DNA from: Pseudoxanthomonas sp. JBR18
GTDB taxonomy: Bacteria; Pseudomonadota; Gammaproteobacteria; Xanthomonadales; Xanthomonadaceae
Direction: 5' to 3'
DNA length: 64,000 nucleotides
NCBI RefSeq assembly: GCF_028198165.1
Contig: NZ_CP116339.1
Location: forward strand, 3,479,001 to 3,543,000
Positions within the stretch are counted from its first letter, which is position 1, and every line of letters begins with the position of its first letter. This document shows positions 26,514-36,208 of the stretch, one piece after another. The translations under genes and the position numbers were made by a program. A model generated the notes under the pieces. The model saw only the letters and a program-made list of their open reading frames with translations. It did no database searches and was not told the DNA's origin.

Positions 26514-27254
26514 TCACCAGCCCATGTACTGGCCGCCATTGGCCGAGAGGTTGGCGCCGGTGATCCAGGCCGCCTCGTCGGGCACGAAGAAGGCCACCGC
26601 ATAGGCGATGTCGTCGGGTGTGCCCAGGCGGCCAGTGGGGATCTGGGCGACGATCTTGTTGCGGATGTCCTCGGGGACGGCCATCACCATGTCGGTGCCG
26701 ATGTAGCCGGGCGAGACGGTGTTGACGGTGATGCCGAACTTCGCGTTTTCCTGTGCCAGCGAGATGGTGAAGCCGTGCATGCCGGCCTTGGCTGCCGCGT
26801 AGTTGGCCTGCCCGTATTGGCCCTTTTGTCCGTTGATCGAGCTGATCTGGACGATGCGGCCCCAGCGACGCTCGCGCATGCCGCCGATCACCGGCCGGGT
26901 CATGTTGAACACGGAGGTGAGGTTGGTGTCGATCACCTCACTCCACTGGTCCGCTTCCATCTTGTGGAAGGTGGTGTCGCGGGTGATGCCGGCGTTGTTG
27001 ATCAGGATGTCCACCGGGCCGAGCCGGCCGGTGACCTCATCGACCATGGCCTGGGCCTGGTCCCCATAGCGGACATCGCCAGGGACCAGCAGGATGTCTA
27101 GGCCTTCGGCGCGCATCTTCTCCTGCCAGGCCATGGCCCGGTCGCGATCGCGGTAGTTGGTGGCCACGCGGTGGCCCAGGGAGGAGAGCTTTCGGCAGAT
27201 GGCCGTGCCGATGCCACCGGTGCCGCCGGTGACCAGTGCAACGCGAGACGTCAT
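26514..27254 (-). CDS. phbB: acetoacetyl-CoA reductase
   Basis: This 246-residue SDR enzyme has TGGTGGIG, NNAGITRDTTF and the triad region SINGQKGQYGQANYAAAKAG, all close to classical PhaB. The region after beta-2 (TNYRDRDRA) has basic residues and no Asp, consistent with NADPH use. It makes (R)-3-hydroxybutyryl-CoA for PHB. The ATG at 27254 is chosen over a TTG 9 bases upstream. It reads in the same direction as phaR, 140 bases upstream of it. Confidence 0.9.
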   Translation of the reverse strand: MTSRVALVTGGTGGIGTAICRKLSSLGHRVATNYRDRDRAMAWQEKMRAEGLDILLVPGDVRYGDQAQAMVDEVTGRLGPVDILINNAGITRDTTFHKMEADQWSEVIDTNLTSVFNMTRPVIGGMRERRWGRIVQISSINGQKGQYGQANYAAAKAGMHGFTISLAQENAKFGITVNTVSPGYIGTDMVMAVPEDIRNKIVAQIPTGRLGTPDDIAYAVAFFVPDEAAWITGANLSANGGQYMGW

Positions 27255-27293
27255 GGAGAGCAATCGCTGTAGAAAGGCGTGGGCCTGACGATT

Positions 27294-28199
27294 CTAGGGT
27301 GCGCCTGCAGCATGGCTATTGTGCGCTGCAGCGTAAAGGCCGGTGCTGCGCGGCAATAACGTCGGGTCAAAGTGCTCCGCCGCCGCTTGCAGTGCCTGCA
27401 ATGGCCGCTCGGCGTGGTCCAGGGGGTAGGGTGCTTGCCCCAACTGCCGCCAAGCCGCGCGCAGGGCCGGCAGCGCCGTGGCCGGCATCAGGGCGTCGGC
27501 GCCATCGGACTTGGATAGCTTCTGGCCGTGCGCATCGAGCAGGAGCGGCAGGTGCAGATAGCGTGGCGTGGGCAGGTCGAGCGCGCGCTGGAGCAGGATC
27601 TGGCGCGGCGTGGAATCGAGCAGATCGGCCCCGCGCACCACGTCGGTGATGCCCTGCGCGGCATCGTCCACGACCACCGCCAGCTGGTAGGCCCACAGGC
27701 CGTCCGCGCGGCGCAGCACGAAATCCCCAACCTCATGCCCGACATGCTGTCTTTGGGGCCCTTGCAAGCCATCGTCGAAGGTGACAATGCAGTCACCGGG
27801 CACGCGCAGCCGCACGGCCGGATCAGGCCTGCGCCGGCGTGCCACGCAGTGGCGATGGATGCCGCCGGTGGCCGCCAGATCGGCGCGACTGCAGTGGCAT
27901 TCGAAGGCCAGTCCACGCGCCAGCAGCGTGTCCAAGGCGGCTGCATAGGCGGCACTTCGGGTGTGTTGCCAGAGCACCGGCAGGTCGCTTGAAAACCCCA
28001 TGATTTCCAGCAATTCCAGCTGTGCCCGGGCGGCCCCGGGCATCTCCCGCGGCGGGTCCAGGTCCTCGATCCGCAAGAGCCATTCGCCGTGTGCATGGCG
28101 GGCCAGCAGCCAGCTGCCGAGCGCGGCCAGCAACGAGCCGGCGTGCAGGGGGCCGGTGGGCGAGGGCGCGAAACGGCCGCGGTACGGAGCAGGGGACAT
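27294..28199 (-). CDS. gluQ: glutamyl-Q tRNA(Asp) synthetase
   Basis: This 301-residue protein is a truncated GluRS paralogue without the anticodon domain. The HIGH-like motif is [16 protein letters not shown] and the KMSKS-like motif is QKLSKSD. A zinc group (CHC...HC near 115-135) is present. It charges glutamate onto queuosine of tRNA-Asp, not onto tRNA-Glu. The ATG at 28199 gives the family N-terminus; the frame upstream lacks motifs. Confidence 0.92.
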   Translation of the reverse strand: MSPAPYRGRFAPSPTGPLHAGSLLAALGSWLLARHAHGEWLLRIEDLDPPREMPGAARAQLELLEIMGFSSDLPVLWQHTRSAAYAAALDTLLARGLAFECHCSRADLAATGGIHRHCVARRRRPDPAVRLRVPGDCIVTFDDGLQGPQRQHVGHEVGDFVLRRADGLWAYQLAVVVDDAAQGITDVVRGADLLDSTPRQILLQRALDLPTPRYLHLPLLLDAHGQKLSKSDGADALMPATALPALRAAWRQLGQAPYPLDHAERPLQALQAAAEHFDPTLLPRSTGLYAAAHNSHAAGAP

Positions 28200-28309
28200 G
28201 GCGGAAAACGGGCGGGAAATCGCTGAATGCGCGGTCAGCTTCCAGCTTGAAGTGAAAGGGGGGCGTCCACAAGATTCATGCCAGCCAACTTGCATTCCCG
28301 GAGTCCACC

Positions 28310-29200
28310 GTGTTCACCCGTATCGCGCTCTTCATGCTGACCAACCTGGCCGTGCTCGCGCTGGCCAGCGTCGTGATGTCGCTCTTGAACGTTAATCCGG
28401 CGAGCATGGCCGGGCTGCTGGTCGTGGCCGCGCTGTTCGGCTTTGGCGGCTCGATCATTTCCCTGCTCATGTCCAAGTGGATGGCCAAGCGCGCGACCGG
28501 CGCGATGGTCATCGAAACGCCACGCAACGAAGCCGAGCAGTGGCTGGTCCAGACCGTGCGCCGCCAGGCCGAGGCCGCGGGCATCGGCATGCCGGAAGTG
28601 GCCGTCTACGACGCCCCGGAGATCAACGCCTTCGCCACCGGCGCCAGCCGCAACAACGCGCTGGTGGCCGTCTCCACCGGCCTGTTGCGACAAATGAACC
28701 GCGACGAGGCCGAGGCCGTCCTGGGCCACGAAGTCAGCCACGTCGCCAACGGCGACATGATCACCATGGCCCTGCTGCAGGGCGTGCTGAATACCTTCGT
28801 GATCGTGCTGGCTCGCGTGATCGGCGGCGTGATCGACAGCTACCTGTCCGGCAACCGCGAAGGCAACAGCCGCGGCATCGCCTACTACGTCATCGTGTTC
28901 GCGCTGGAGATGGTGCTGGGGCTGTTCGCCACGATGATCGCGATGTGGTTCTCGCGTCGTCGCGAGTTCCGCGCCGACCACGGTGGCGCGACGCTGGCTG
29001 GCCGGCAGAAGATGATCGCCGCGCTGGAGCGTCTGCAGGCCAACCACGCCGCCAGCACGTTGCCCTCGCAGGTCGAGGCCTTCGGCATCGCCGGCGGCGT
29101 TGGCGAGGGGCTGAAGAAGCTCTTCTTGAGTCATCCGCCGCTGGAGCAGCGCATCGCCGCGCTGCGGGCGACGCAGGCGCGCGCGGCGACCGTGGCCTGA
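28310..29200 (+). CDS. htpX: heat-shock membrane metalloprotease HtpX
   Basis: This 296-residue M48B protease has a GTG start at 28310. Two N-terminal membrane helices (about 4-55) are followed by the cytosolic catalytic domain with HEVSH at 140-144, two further helices, and the Glu ligand in [10 protein letters not shown]. HtpX degrades misfolded membrane proteins together with FtsH. It is divergent from gluQ, and a bidirectional terminator separates it from fimX. Confidence 0.95.
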   Translation: MFTRIALFMLTNLAVLALASVVMSLLNVNPASMAGLLVVAALFGFGGSIISLLMSKWMAKRATGAMVIETPRNEAEQWLVQTVRRQAEAAGIGMPEVAVYDAPEINAFATGASRNNALVAVSTGLLRQMNRDEAEAVLGHEVSHVANGDMITMALLQGVLNTFVIVLARVIGGVIDSYLSGNREGNSRGIAYYVIVFALEMVLGLFATMIAMWFSRRREFRADHGGATLAGRQKMIAALERLQANHAASTLPSQVEAFGIAGGVGEGLKKLFLSHPPLEQRIAALRATQARAATVA

Positions 29201-29226
29201 ACCCCGTCTTCTTGATCCGAAAAATG

Positions 29227-29254
29227 AAAAGCCCGCCGATCAGGCGGGCTTTTT
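29227..29254. terminator. bidirectional terminator between htpX and fimX
   Basis: AAAAGCCCGCC/GGCGGGCTTTTT with a 5-base loop has an A-run on one side and a T-run on the other. It can end both the plus-strand htpX and the minus-strand fimX transcripts. Confidence 0.85.
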
Positions 29255-29293
29255 CGTACGCGGCCGCGATGCGGCGTCGACGCCGCCCAGGCA

Positions 29294-31369
29294 CTAAAAG
29301 TCGAAGCTCATCTCGGGGGTGGCGTGTCCCACGAAATGCCCCTCCACGTAGTGCAGGCCGGCGCCGAACAGCAAGGACATGGTCGCCGGATCCTGCACAT
29401 GCTCGGCGATGGTGAGCATGCCGTCGTTGGCCGCGCGCGCGGTGATCTCGCGGATCTTGTCCTGGCTTTCCACCGCGCGGGCGTGATCCTGGCTGAAGCT
29501 GCGGTCCAGCTTGAGAAAGCTCGGGGTGAAATGCGCCAGCAGCTGGAACGAGTCCAGGCCGGTGCCGAACTGCTCGAGGCCGACGCGGCAACCGAGACCC
29601 GCGGCGGTGGTCAGGAACTGCTGGGCGCTGCGCAGATGGGTAAACACCTTGGCCTCGGTGGTCTCCAGCCAAAGGCGCTCGCCCGGCACCCCATGGGCCG
29701 CCAACTCGCGGGCGATCACCTCGGTCAGGCGGGTGTCGGCGAAGGAGGCCTGGCTGACCTTCACCAGCAGTCGGGTGGGGCGCCCGGCGCGCTCGCGTTC
29801 GCCCAGGATGGTGATGGCGCGCGTGATCACCCACTGGTCGATCTGGGCCAGCAGTCCGGCGTCCTCGGCGATCGCCAGGAAGGTCACCGGGTTGACCTTG
29901 TCGCCGCCGCCCGATTCCAGGCGCAGGAAGGCCTCGTAGAAGTCGCCCGGCTCGCCCAGCAGCGGAATGATCGGCTGGAAGTGCAGGGAAAAGCCCTCGC
30001 CGGCCAGCGCGGCGTGCACCAGGTCCAGGATGCGCTGGATGCGTTCCTCTTCGGCGCGATCCACCGCGGAGGGGTCGAAGATCTGCACGCCGTTGCCACC
30101 CAAGCTGGCGACCGATGCGAGGTTCTCGCTGGCGCGGGCCAGGACCTGGCTGACGCTGGCGATCTTCTCGCCGATCTGCACGCCGCCCAGGCTGATGGTC
30201 ACCGTGACCGAGCGCTGGCCGACCTCCAGCACATGGGAGGCGAAGGCCGCGCGCAGCGACTCGGCCAGCGCGGCGGTGCGTGCATGGTCGCCGCGGCACA
30301 GCACCGCGAAGCCATGCTCGGAGAAGCGGGCCGCGAGCATGTCCGGCTCCAGCGTGGCCGCGAACTTGGCGGCCATGGCCGCGATCAGCGCGTCGGCCGC
30401 GTCCAGGCCGATGTCCGGCAGCAGCCGCGCGTAGTGGTCCGGCTCGGCCAGCAACAGGCCGTACTGGCTGTCCTCGCCGACGCCGACCGCGGCCACGGCG
30501 TCTTCCAGCGCATGCAGGAAGGTCGGGCGATTCAGCAGGCCGGTGACCACGTCGCGCTGGCGCAGGTCCTCGACCTCGCGGGCCAGCTCGGTGTCCAGCT
30601 CGCGGCGGCGGAACACCACCTGCACGCAGGCCTCGCCCTCATAGGTGGCCGTGGCGAATTCCATCACCGCCGGGAACGCCTCGCCCTCCATCGTGCGGGC
30701 TTCGCATTCGTAGCGCGGCGGGGGCGGCTCGCCCTTGCCCAGGCGCTTGAGCAACTGCTTGAAGTCCTCCACGTCCTTGGGCGCGATCAGGTCGAGCAGG
30801 GACAGCCCCTCGACGTCCTCGAATTCCTGGAAGCCGAACATCTCCAGGTAGGCCTCGTTGGCCCGGATGTGCATGCCTTCGTGGATATAGGCGATCGGAT
30901 CACGCGAGGAGGAAATCAGCGCATCGCAGCGGCGCTCGGTCTCGCGCAGCTGCGCTTCGAGCCGGCGCAGGCTGCGCCGGGACTCCAGGTCGCTCCATTC
31001 CTTGCGGGCCACCTTGAGTAGGTGGTCCGGGCGGCTGCGCATCGCCACGGCGCGGGCGCCGCCCACCAGGTCGTCGATCACGCTGGCATCGCCGACCGCA
31101 TCGATCATCACGATGACCGGGATGTCCTTGCTGCCGGCGCCGACCTGGGCCAGCACGGTGGGTACCGGGATTGCCGAGGACCCCTTGGCCACCAAAATCA
31201 GGTCCACTGGCTGGTGGCTGAGCTGCTGGGCGAGCTCGGACGGGTCCAGGGGGCGCAGCGGCCGCACCGCAATGCCATCGTTGCGGAAGGTGCTCACGAC
31301 GGCCTCGGCCGCTTCGCCGCTGTCGTCCACGATCATCAGCCGCACGGGGGTGTCTTTGCCGATCTGCAT
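29294..31369 (-). CDS. fimX: FimX-like degenerate REC-PAS-GGDEF-EAL c-di-GMP receptor
   Basis: The protein has 691 residues, the length of Pseudomonas FimX. Domain order: REC-like (about 8-120, weak phospho-acceptor context), PAS (about 150-270), degenerate GGDEF (270-430; the signature position reads RFSEHGF), and EAL-like (450-690; the EAL position reads YEAFLRL). The missing catalytic motifs mean it should bind rather than make or cleave c-di-GMP. FimX acts with PilZ and PilB to control type IV pilus assembly and twitching. The length and degeneracy pattern make FimX more likely than a generic dual-domain protein. Confidence 0.85.
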   Translation of the reverse strand: MQIGKDTPVRLMIVDDSGEAAEAVVSTFRNDGIAVRPLRPLDPSELAQQLSHQPVDLILVAKGSSAIPVPTVLAQVGAGSKDIPVIVMIDAVGDASVIDDLVGGARAVAMRSRPDHLLKVARKEWSDLESRRSLRRLEAQLRETERRCDALISSSRDPIAYIHEGMHIRANEAYLEMFGFQEFEDVEGLSLLDLIAPKDVEDFKQLLKRLGKGEPPPPRYECEARTMEGEAFPAVMEFATATYEGEACVQVVFRRRELDTELAREVEDLRQRDVVTGLLNRPTFLHALEDAVAAVGVGEDSQYGLLLAEPDHYARLLPDIGLDAADALIAAMAAKFAATLEPDMLAARFSEHGFAVLCRGDHARTAALAESLRAAFASHVLEVGQRSVTVTISLGGVQIGEKIASVSQVLARASENLASVASLGGNGVQIFDPSAVDRAEEERIQRILDLVHAALAGEGFSLHFQPIIPLLGEPGDFYEAFLRLESGGGDKVNPVTFLAIAEDAGLLAQIDQWVITRAITILGERERAGRPTRLLVKVSQASFADTRLTEVIARELAAHGVPGERLWLETTEAKVFTHLRSAQQFLTTAAGLGCRVGLEQFGTGLDSFQLLAHFTPSFLKLDRSFSQDHARAVESQDKIREITARAANDGMLTIAEHVQDPATMSLLFGAGLHYVEGHFVGHATPEMSFDF

Positions 31370-31473
31370 TGCGCTGGTTCTGTCGGGGGACGCCGTTTAA
31401 TACAGCATGGCCGGCACAGCGTCCATTCCGGAACGGCCCGGGCGCGACCTGTCGCAGCGTCCGCCCGAGGCGC

Positions 31474-32520
31474 TCACAACGGGCGTTTGCCGGTGTCGCC
31501 GGGGATCTCTCGGACCAGTTTGGGCACCAGGTAGCCGGACAGCCTGGCCGACAGCTGGGCATGCAGCGCCAGCGCGGTCGCGTCATCGATCTCGAAGTGC
31601 GCCACGCCCTGGACCCGGTCGAGCTGATGCAGGTAATAGGGCAGCACGCCAGCTGCGAAGCCGCGTTCGGACAGGTCGGCCAGGGCCTGGACGCTGTCGT
31701 TCACCCCTCGCAGCAGCACGGCCTGGTTGAGCAGGCTGGCCCCGGTGCCACGCAACGCGGCCAGCGCCATATCGACCTCGGCGTCGAACTCGTTGGCGTG
31801 GTTGGCGTGCAGGACAAAGGCCACAGGCCACGGCAGCGCGGCCAGCCAGCGCAGCAGCGGCGCGTCCACGCGCTCGGGCAGGACCACTGGTAGTCGGCTG
31901 TGGAGGCGCAGGCGCTTGAGATGCGGGATCTGCTGCAGCGCGTCGGTGAGCTCGGCCAGCTTGGCGGTCGACAGCGACAGCGGATCGCCACCGGAAAGGA
32001 TGACCTCCTCGATGCTGCTGTCCTGCCGCACGCGCGCCACGGCCTCGGCCCAGTGGCCGCGGGCGGCGGTCTGCTCGCCGTAGGGGAAGTGGCGGCGGAA
32101 GCAGTAGCGGCAGTGGATCGCGCAGCTGCCGGTGGACACCATGAGCGCGCGTCCCTGGTACTTCTGGATCACGCCGGTGGCCGAGCGCGCCGCGGCATCG
32201 CCCACGGCATCCAGGCCAAAGCCCTGTACCTGGCGCAGTTCTGCATCCAGCGGCAGGACCTGGCGCAGCAGCGGATCGTGCGGATCGCCGTGGCGCATCC
32301 GGCCGATGAAGCCGTGCGGCACCAGCAGCGGGAATTGCGCCGCCGCCTCGCCGGACATTGCCGGCACCAGGCCCTCCAGGCCCAGCAACGCCAGCAATTC
32401 GGCCGGGTCGCGGACGGCCTGGCGCAGCGCCTGCTGCCAGCCGGACGGCTGCAACGGGGCGGGCGAGGGAGCGGGCGTGGCCGGGACCGGCTGTCTGGAG
32501 ACGTGTGCTGCGGGTATCAT
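31474..32520 (-). CDS. epmB: EF-P (R)-beta-lysylation protein EpmB (lysine 2,3-aminomutase type)
   Basis: This 348-residue radical-SAM enzyme has the cluster motif [15 protein letters not shown] and a PLP-type Lys region. It converts lysine to (R)-beta-lysine, which EpmA attaches to EF-P Lys34. The ATG at 32520 is chosen over an upstream in-frame start. It is transcribed divergently from efp with 105 bases between starts, and its substrate protein has Lys34, a strong functional link. EpmA is not in the window. Confidence 0.93.
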   Translation of the reverse strand: MIPAAHVSRQPVPATPAPSPAPLQPSGWQQALRQAVRDPAELLALLGLEGLVPAMSGEAAAQFPLLVPHGFIGRMRHGDPHDPLLRQVLPLDAELRQVQGFGLDAVGDAAARSATGVIQKYQGRALMVSTGSCAIHCRYCFRRHFPYGEQTAARGHWAEAVARVRQDSSIEEVILSGGDPLSLSTAKLAELTDALQQIPHLKRLRLHSRLPVVLPERVDAPLLRWLAALPWPVAFVLHANHANEFDAEVDMALAALRGTGASLLNQAVLLRGVNDSVQALADLSERGFAAGVLPYYLHQLDRVQGVAHFEIDDATALALHAQLSARLSGYLVPKLVREIPGDTGKRPL

Positions 32521-32625
32521 GGCGGTTTCAGAAAGCAAGCGCCCGCCGGTCGCGGCGGGCATTCCCATTGTATCCGGCCGGTCGCCCTGCGCGGCGGGTT
32601 AGCCACACCTCCAGGAGTTTTGCGC

Positions 32626-33192
32626 ATGGCCAGTTACGGCATGAACGACGTCAAGAACGGGATGAAGATCCTGGTCAACAACGAACCCGCCATCATCACC
32701 GAAACCGACTACGTCAAGCCGGGCAAGGGCCAGGCCTTCACCCGCATGCGCTTCCGCCTGATCCGCTCGGGCCGCGTGCAGGAACTGACCCTCAAGAGCA
32801 CCGATGCGATCGAAGCGGCCGACGTGGTCGATACCGACATGCAGTACCTGTACACCGACGGTGAGTACTGGCACTTCATGCAGCAGGAGACCTTCGAGCA
32901 GGTGCAGGCCGACGAGGCCGGCATCGGCGATGCCAAGAAGTGGCTCAAGGGCGAGGAGTCCTGCGTGGTCACCCTGTTCAACGGCAACCCGATCCAGGTG
33001 ACGCCGCCGAACTTCGTCGAGCTGAAGATCACCGAGACCGACCCGGGCGTGAAGGGCGACACTGCCGGCACCGGCGGCAAGCCGGCCACGCTGGAAACCG
33101 GCGCGGTGGTGCGCGTGCCGTTGTTCGTGGGCACCGACGAGATCATCAAGGTCGACACCCGCACCGGCGAGTACGTTTCGCGCGTGAAGTGA
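32626..33192 (+). CDS. efp: translation elongation factor P
   Basis: This 188-residue EF-P has three OB-like domains and relieves ribosome stalling at polyproline. The domain I tip KPGKGQAF carries Lys34, the residue that EpmA/EpmB modify. The ATG at 32626 is preceded by a Shine-Dalgarno-type GGAG. Upstream in-frame extension runs through epmB and is not real. The divergent epmB neighbour supports beta-lysylation here rather than the rhamnosyl-Arg type. Confidence 0.96.
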   Translation: MASYGMNDVKNGMKILVNNEPAIITETDYVKPGKGQAFTRMRFRLIRSGRVQELTLKSTDAIEAADVVDTDMQYLYTDGEYWHFMQQETFEQVQADEAGIGDAKKWLKGEESCVVTLFNGNPIQVTPPNFVELKITETDPGVKGDTAGTGGKPATLETGAVVRVPLFVGTDEIIKVDTRTGEYVSRVK

Positions 33193-33201
33193 CCTGATGG
33201 C

Positions 33202-33230
33202 GCGGACGCCGCAGCGCGGCGTTCGCCTTT
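33202..33230 (+). terminator. hairpin terminator after efp
   Basis: An 11-bp stem (GCGGACGCCGC / GCGGCGTTCGC) around AGC is followed by CTTT. It begins 10 bases after the efp stop. The T-run is short, so rho-dependent help is possible. Confidence 0.6.
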
Positions 33231-33367
33231 GCCATCACCGGCGGGGGCATGCCTCCGCCATCCCCGCCGACGTGGGGACGACGATCTGAAGGTTCGACGA
33301 CGAACTGACTGCCTTCCGCTTCCTCGCCTTCCGCGGCCGGGAGGCACCACTTCCCAAGCGAGCCAGC

Positions 33368-34714
33368 ATGAGCGAATCCACCGGCGTTCCCGAATCCTGT
33401 GACCTGTTGATCGAGGCCGGTTTCGTGGTCCCCGTGGAGCCGCATGCGGTGGTGCTGGAACAGCACGCCGTGGCCATTCGCGACGGGGCCATCGTCGCCA
33501 TCCTGCCCACGGCGCAGGCCCGCGCCCGCTTCGAAGCCAAGCAGGTCGTGCAGCGTCCCGAGGCCGCGCTGATCCCAGGCCTGGTCAACGCCCACACCCA
33601 CAACCCGATGACCCTACTGCGCGGCATCGCCGACGACCTGCCGCTCAAGGTCTGGCTGCAGCAGCACATCTGGCCGGTGGAAGCGGCGGTCATGGCGCCG
33701 GACTTCATCGCCGATGGCATCACCCTGGCGATCGCCGAGATGCTGCGCGGCGGCACCACCTGCGTCAACGAGAACTATTTCTTTCCCGACGTGCAGGCGG
33801 CCACCTACAAGCACCATGGGTTCCGCGCCCGCGTGGGCCTGCCGGTGATCGACTTTCCGACCGCCTGGGCCAGCAGCGACGACGAATACTTCGAGCGCGC
33901 CGGTGAGGTCCACGACCAGTGGCGCGACGATCCGCTGATCAGCATGGCCTTCGCCCCGCACGCGCCGTACACGGTCAGCGATGCCAGTTTCGAACGGGTC
34001 CGCATGCTGTCCGACCAGCTGGACGTGCCGGTGCACCTGCACCTACATGAGACCGCCCAGGAGGTGCAGCAGTCGCTGGACGACTACGGCCAGCGTCCGA
34101 TCGCGCGCCTGGACCGCCTGGGGCTGTTCAACGACCGCCTGATCGCCGTGCACATGACGCAGCTGACCGAGGGCGAGATCCACCTGTGTGCCGAGCGCGG
34201 GGTGTCGGTGGTGCACTGCCCGGAGTCGAACCTCAAGCTGGCCTCGGGCTTCTGCCCGGCCTGCGCACTGGCCCGCGCCGGGGTGAACCTGGCCATCGGC
34301 ACCGATGGCTGCGCCTCCAACAACGACCTGGACATGTTCAGCGAGACCCGCACCGCGGCGATCCTGTCCAAGGCCGTGGCCAAGGACGCCGCCGGCCTGG
34401 ACGCCTTCGCCGCGCTGCGCGCCGCCACGCTGGGGGGCGCGAAGGCGATCGGCCTGGACGCGCAGGTCGGCACGCTGGAAGTCGGCAAGCGCGCCGACAT
34501 CGCCTGCGTGGACCTGTCCGCGCTGGAGACCCAGCCCCTGCACCACGTGGTCAGCCAGCTGGTCTACGCCACTGGCCGCCACCAGGTCACCGATGTGTGG
34601 ATCGATGGGCGCGCACGCCTGATCGAGCGCCAGCCGGTGGGGATCGACATGGCCGGCGTGGTCGCCAATGCGCGCCAGTGGCGCCAGCGCATCGCCGGCC
34701 TGCATCCGGGTTGA
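33368..34714 (+). CDS. mtaD: TRZ/ATZ-family amidohydrolase (MTA/SAH deaminase)
   Basis: This 448-residue metal-dependent deaminase has HTHNP (HxH metal site), [10 protein letters not shown], a later His and the Asp in [15 protein letters not shown]. The family deaminates S-adenosylhomocysteine or 5'-methylthioadenosine. The gene order with ubiG and a HAD phosphatase immediately downstream matches the Pseudomonas PA3170-ubiG-mupP neighbourhood, where the hydrolase is an MTA deaminase. MTA is my first choice; SAH remains possible. Confidence 0.85.
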   Translation: MSESTGVPESCDLLIEAGFVVPVEPHAVVLEQHAVAIRDGAIVAILPTAQARARFEAKQVVQRPEAALIPGLVNAHTHNPMTLLRGIADDLPLKVWLQQHIWPVEAAVMAPDFIADGITLAIAEMLRGGTTCVNENYFFPDVQAATYKHHGFRARVGLPVIDFPTAWASSDDEYFERAGEVHDQWRDDPLISMAFAPHAPYTVSDASFERVRMLSDQLDVPVHLHLHETAQEVQQSLDDYGQRPIARLDRLGLFNDRLIAVHMTQLTEGEIHLCAERGVSVVHCPESNLKLASGFCPACALARAGVNLAIGTDGCASNNDLDMFSETRTAAILSKAVAKDAAGLDAFAALRAATLGGAKAIGLDAQVGTLEVGKRADIACVDLSALETQPLHHVVSQLVYATGRHQVTDVWIDGRARLIERQPVGIDMAGVVANARQWRQRIAGLHPG

Positions 34715-34796
34715 TCACGCCTGGCGACGCGGCGACCCCGCATCCTGGTCGCCGTTTTCCGCAGCCACGCGCTGCGACGTTCCAAGAGGAATTGCG

Positions 34797-35513
34797 ATGA
34801 ATCCCGCTTCCAACGCCCACGCCAACTATCACCAGGCCGAGCTGGACAAGTTCGGCGCGCTGGCCACCCGCTGGTGGGACCCGGACGGCCCGCAGAAGCC
34901 GCTGCACGCGCTCAACCCGGTGCGCCTGCAGTACGTGGCCAGCCGCCTGCCGCTGGCCGGCAAGCGCGTGCTGGACGTGGGCTGCGGTGGCGGCCTGCTC
35001 AGCGAGGCCCTGGCCGCGGCGGGTGCACAGGTGGTCGCCATCGACCTGGCGCCGGAACTGCTGAAGGCCGCGCGTCTGCACAAGCTCGAATCCGGTGTTG
35101 AAGTGGACTACCGCGAGATCGCGGTCGAGGCCCTGGCCGAGGCCGAGCCGGAAAGCTTCGACGCGGTGACCTGCATGGAGATGCTCGAACACGTCCCTGA
35201 CCCGGGCGCGATCATCGAGGCCTGCGCGCAGTTGCTCAAGCCGGGCGGGCAGCTGTTCCTGTCCACGCTCAACCGCACCCCGGCCGCCTTCGCCCTGGCC
35301 GTGGTGGGCGCCGAATACATCGCCAAGCTGCTGCCCAAGGGCACGCATCGCTATGCCGACTTCATCAAGCCCTCCGAGCTGGCCGCCTGGGTGCGCCGCA
35401 GCGGCCTGCAGATGACCGATGTCAGCGGACTGGTGTACGAGCCCTGGCGTGGCGTGGCCCGCCTGAGCCAGCGCACCGAGGTCAACTACCTGGCCTGCGC
35501 GAGCAAGCCCTGA
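34797..35513 (+). CDS. ubiG: 3-demethylubiquinone/2-polyprenyl-6-hydroxyphenol O-methyltransferase
   Basis: This 238-residue SAM methyltransferase carries out both O-methylations of ubiquinone synthesis. It opens with [20 protein letters not shown], the UbiG N-terminus. Motif I is [15 protein letters not shown] and a later motif is [13 protein letters not shown]. The ATG at 34797 follows AAGAGGA. It lies between mtaD and the HAD phosphatase and is probably cotranscribed with both. Confidence 0.96.
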   Translation: MNPASNAHANYHQAELDKFGALATRWWDPDGPQKPLHALNPVRLQYVASRLPLAGKRVLDVGCGGGLLSEALAAAGAQVVAIDLAPELLKAARLHKLESGVEVDYREIAVEALAEAEPESFDAVTCMEMLEHVPDPGAIIEACAQLLKPGGQLFLSTLNRTPAAFALAVVGAEYIAKLLPKGTHRYADFIKPSELAAWVRRSGLQMTDVSGLVYEPWRGVARLSQRTEVNYLACASKP

Positions 35514-35524
35514 GCCGGTCTTCG

Positions 35525-36208
35525 ATGTCGCACGCCCGTTTTCCGAAGGTCGCCCTGTTCGACCTGGACGGCACGCTGCTGGACAGCGCGCCGGATATGC
35601 TGGCCACCGTCAACCGCATGCTGGCGATACGCGGGCGGGCGCCGATGACGCTGGACGCGATCCGGCCCCACGTGTCCAAGGGCGCAAGGGCGATGTGCGG
35701 GGCGGTGTTTCCCGAGCTGTCGATCGAGGCGCGTGACGCTCAGGTGCCCGAGTTTCTGTCGGTCTACGCCGAAGAGCTGGGCCGGCACGGCCGCCCCTTC
35801 GACGGGATCGCGCCGATGCTGGACGCGCTGGAGGCCGCCGGCAGCCGATGGGGCATCGTCACCAACAAGCCCGAAGGCCTGGCCCGCGACCTGATGCTGC
35901 TGCTGGGCTGGCAGGATCGTTGCGCGGTGTTGATCGGCGGCGACACCCTGCCCGAGCGCAAGCCGCATCCGCTGCCATTGCAGGAGGCCGTGCGCCGACT
36001 GGAGGCCGACATCGCCGACTGTGTCTACGTGGGCGACGACGAGCGCGATATCCAGTCCGCGCGTGCGGCCGGCATGGCGTCGATCGCCGCGCTGTGGGGG
36101 TATCGGCTGGCGCACGACGATCCGCGCAACTGGCAGGCCGATGTGATGCTCGAACAGGCCACCGAACTGCTCGACCCGACCGCCTGGCCGCAGGGCGGGG
36201 CGCACTGA
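35525..36208 (+). CDS. gph: HAD phosphatase, phosphoglycolate or MurNAc-6-P type
   Basis: This 227-residue HAD-IA hydrolase has motif I FDLDGTLLDSAPD, a Thr/Asn motif II (TNKP) and motif IV GDDERD. Sequence would be annotated as phosphoglycolate phosphatase. However, in Pseudomonas the gene directly after ubiG in the same order is mupP, a MurNAc-6-phosphate phosphatase of cell-wall recycling. I cannot choose between these two from sequence alone. The stop overlaps the next ATG (TGATG). Confidence 0.85.
   Translation: MSHARFPKVALFDLDGTLLDSAPDMLATVNRMLAIRGRAPMTLDAIRPHVSKGARAMCGAVFPELSIEARDAQVPEFLSVYAEELGRHGRPFDGIAPMLDALEAAGSRWGIVTNKPEGLARDLMLLLGWQDRCAVLIGGDTLPERKPHPLPLQEAVRRLEADIADCVYVGDDERDIQSARAAGMASIAALWGYRLAHDDPRNWQADVMLEQATELLDPTAWPQGGAH

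Noticed and set aside
29324..31021. Open frame of 565 codons on the plus strand
   Set aside because: Antisense to fimX, low-complexity His/Gly/Arg composition, no motifs.
31900..32625. Upstream extension of the efp frame
   Set aside because: It is antisense to epmB; EF-P proteins start at the ATG at 32626 and the size then matches the family.
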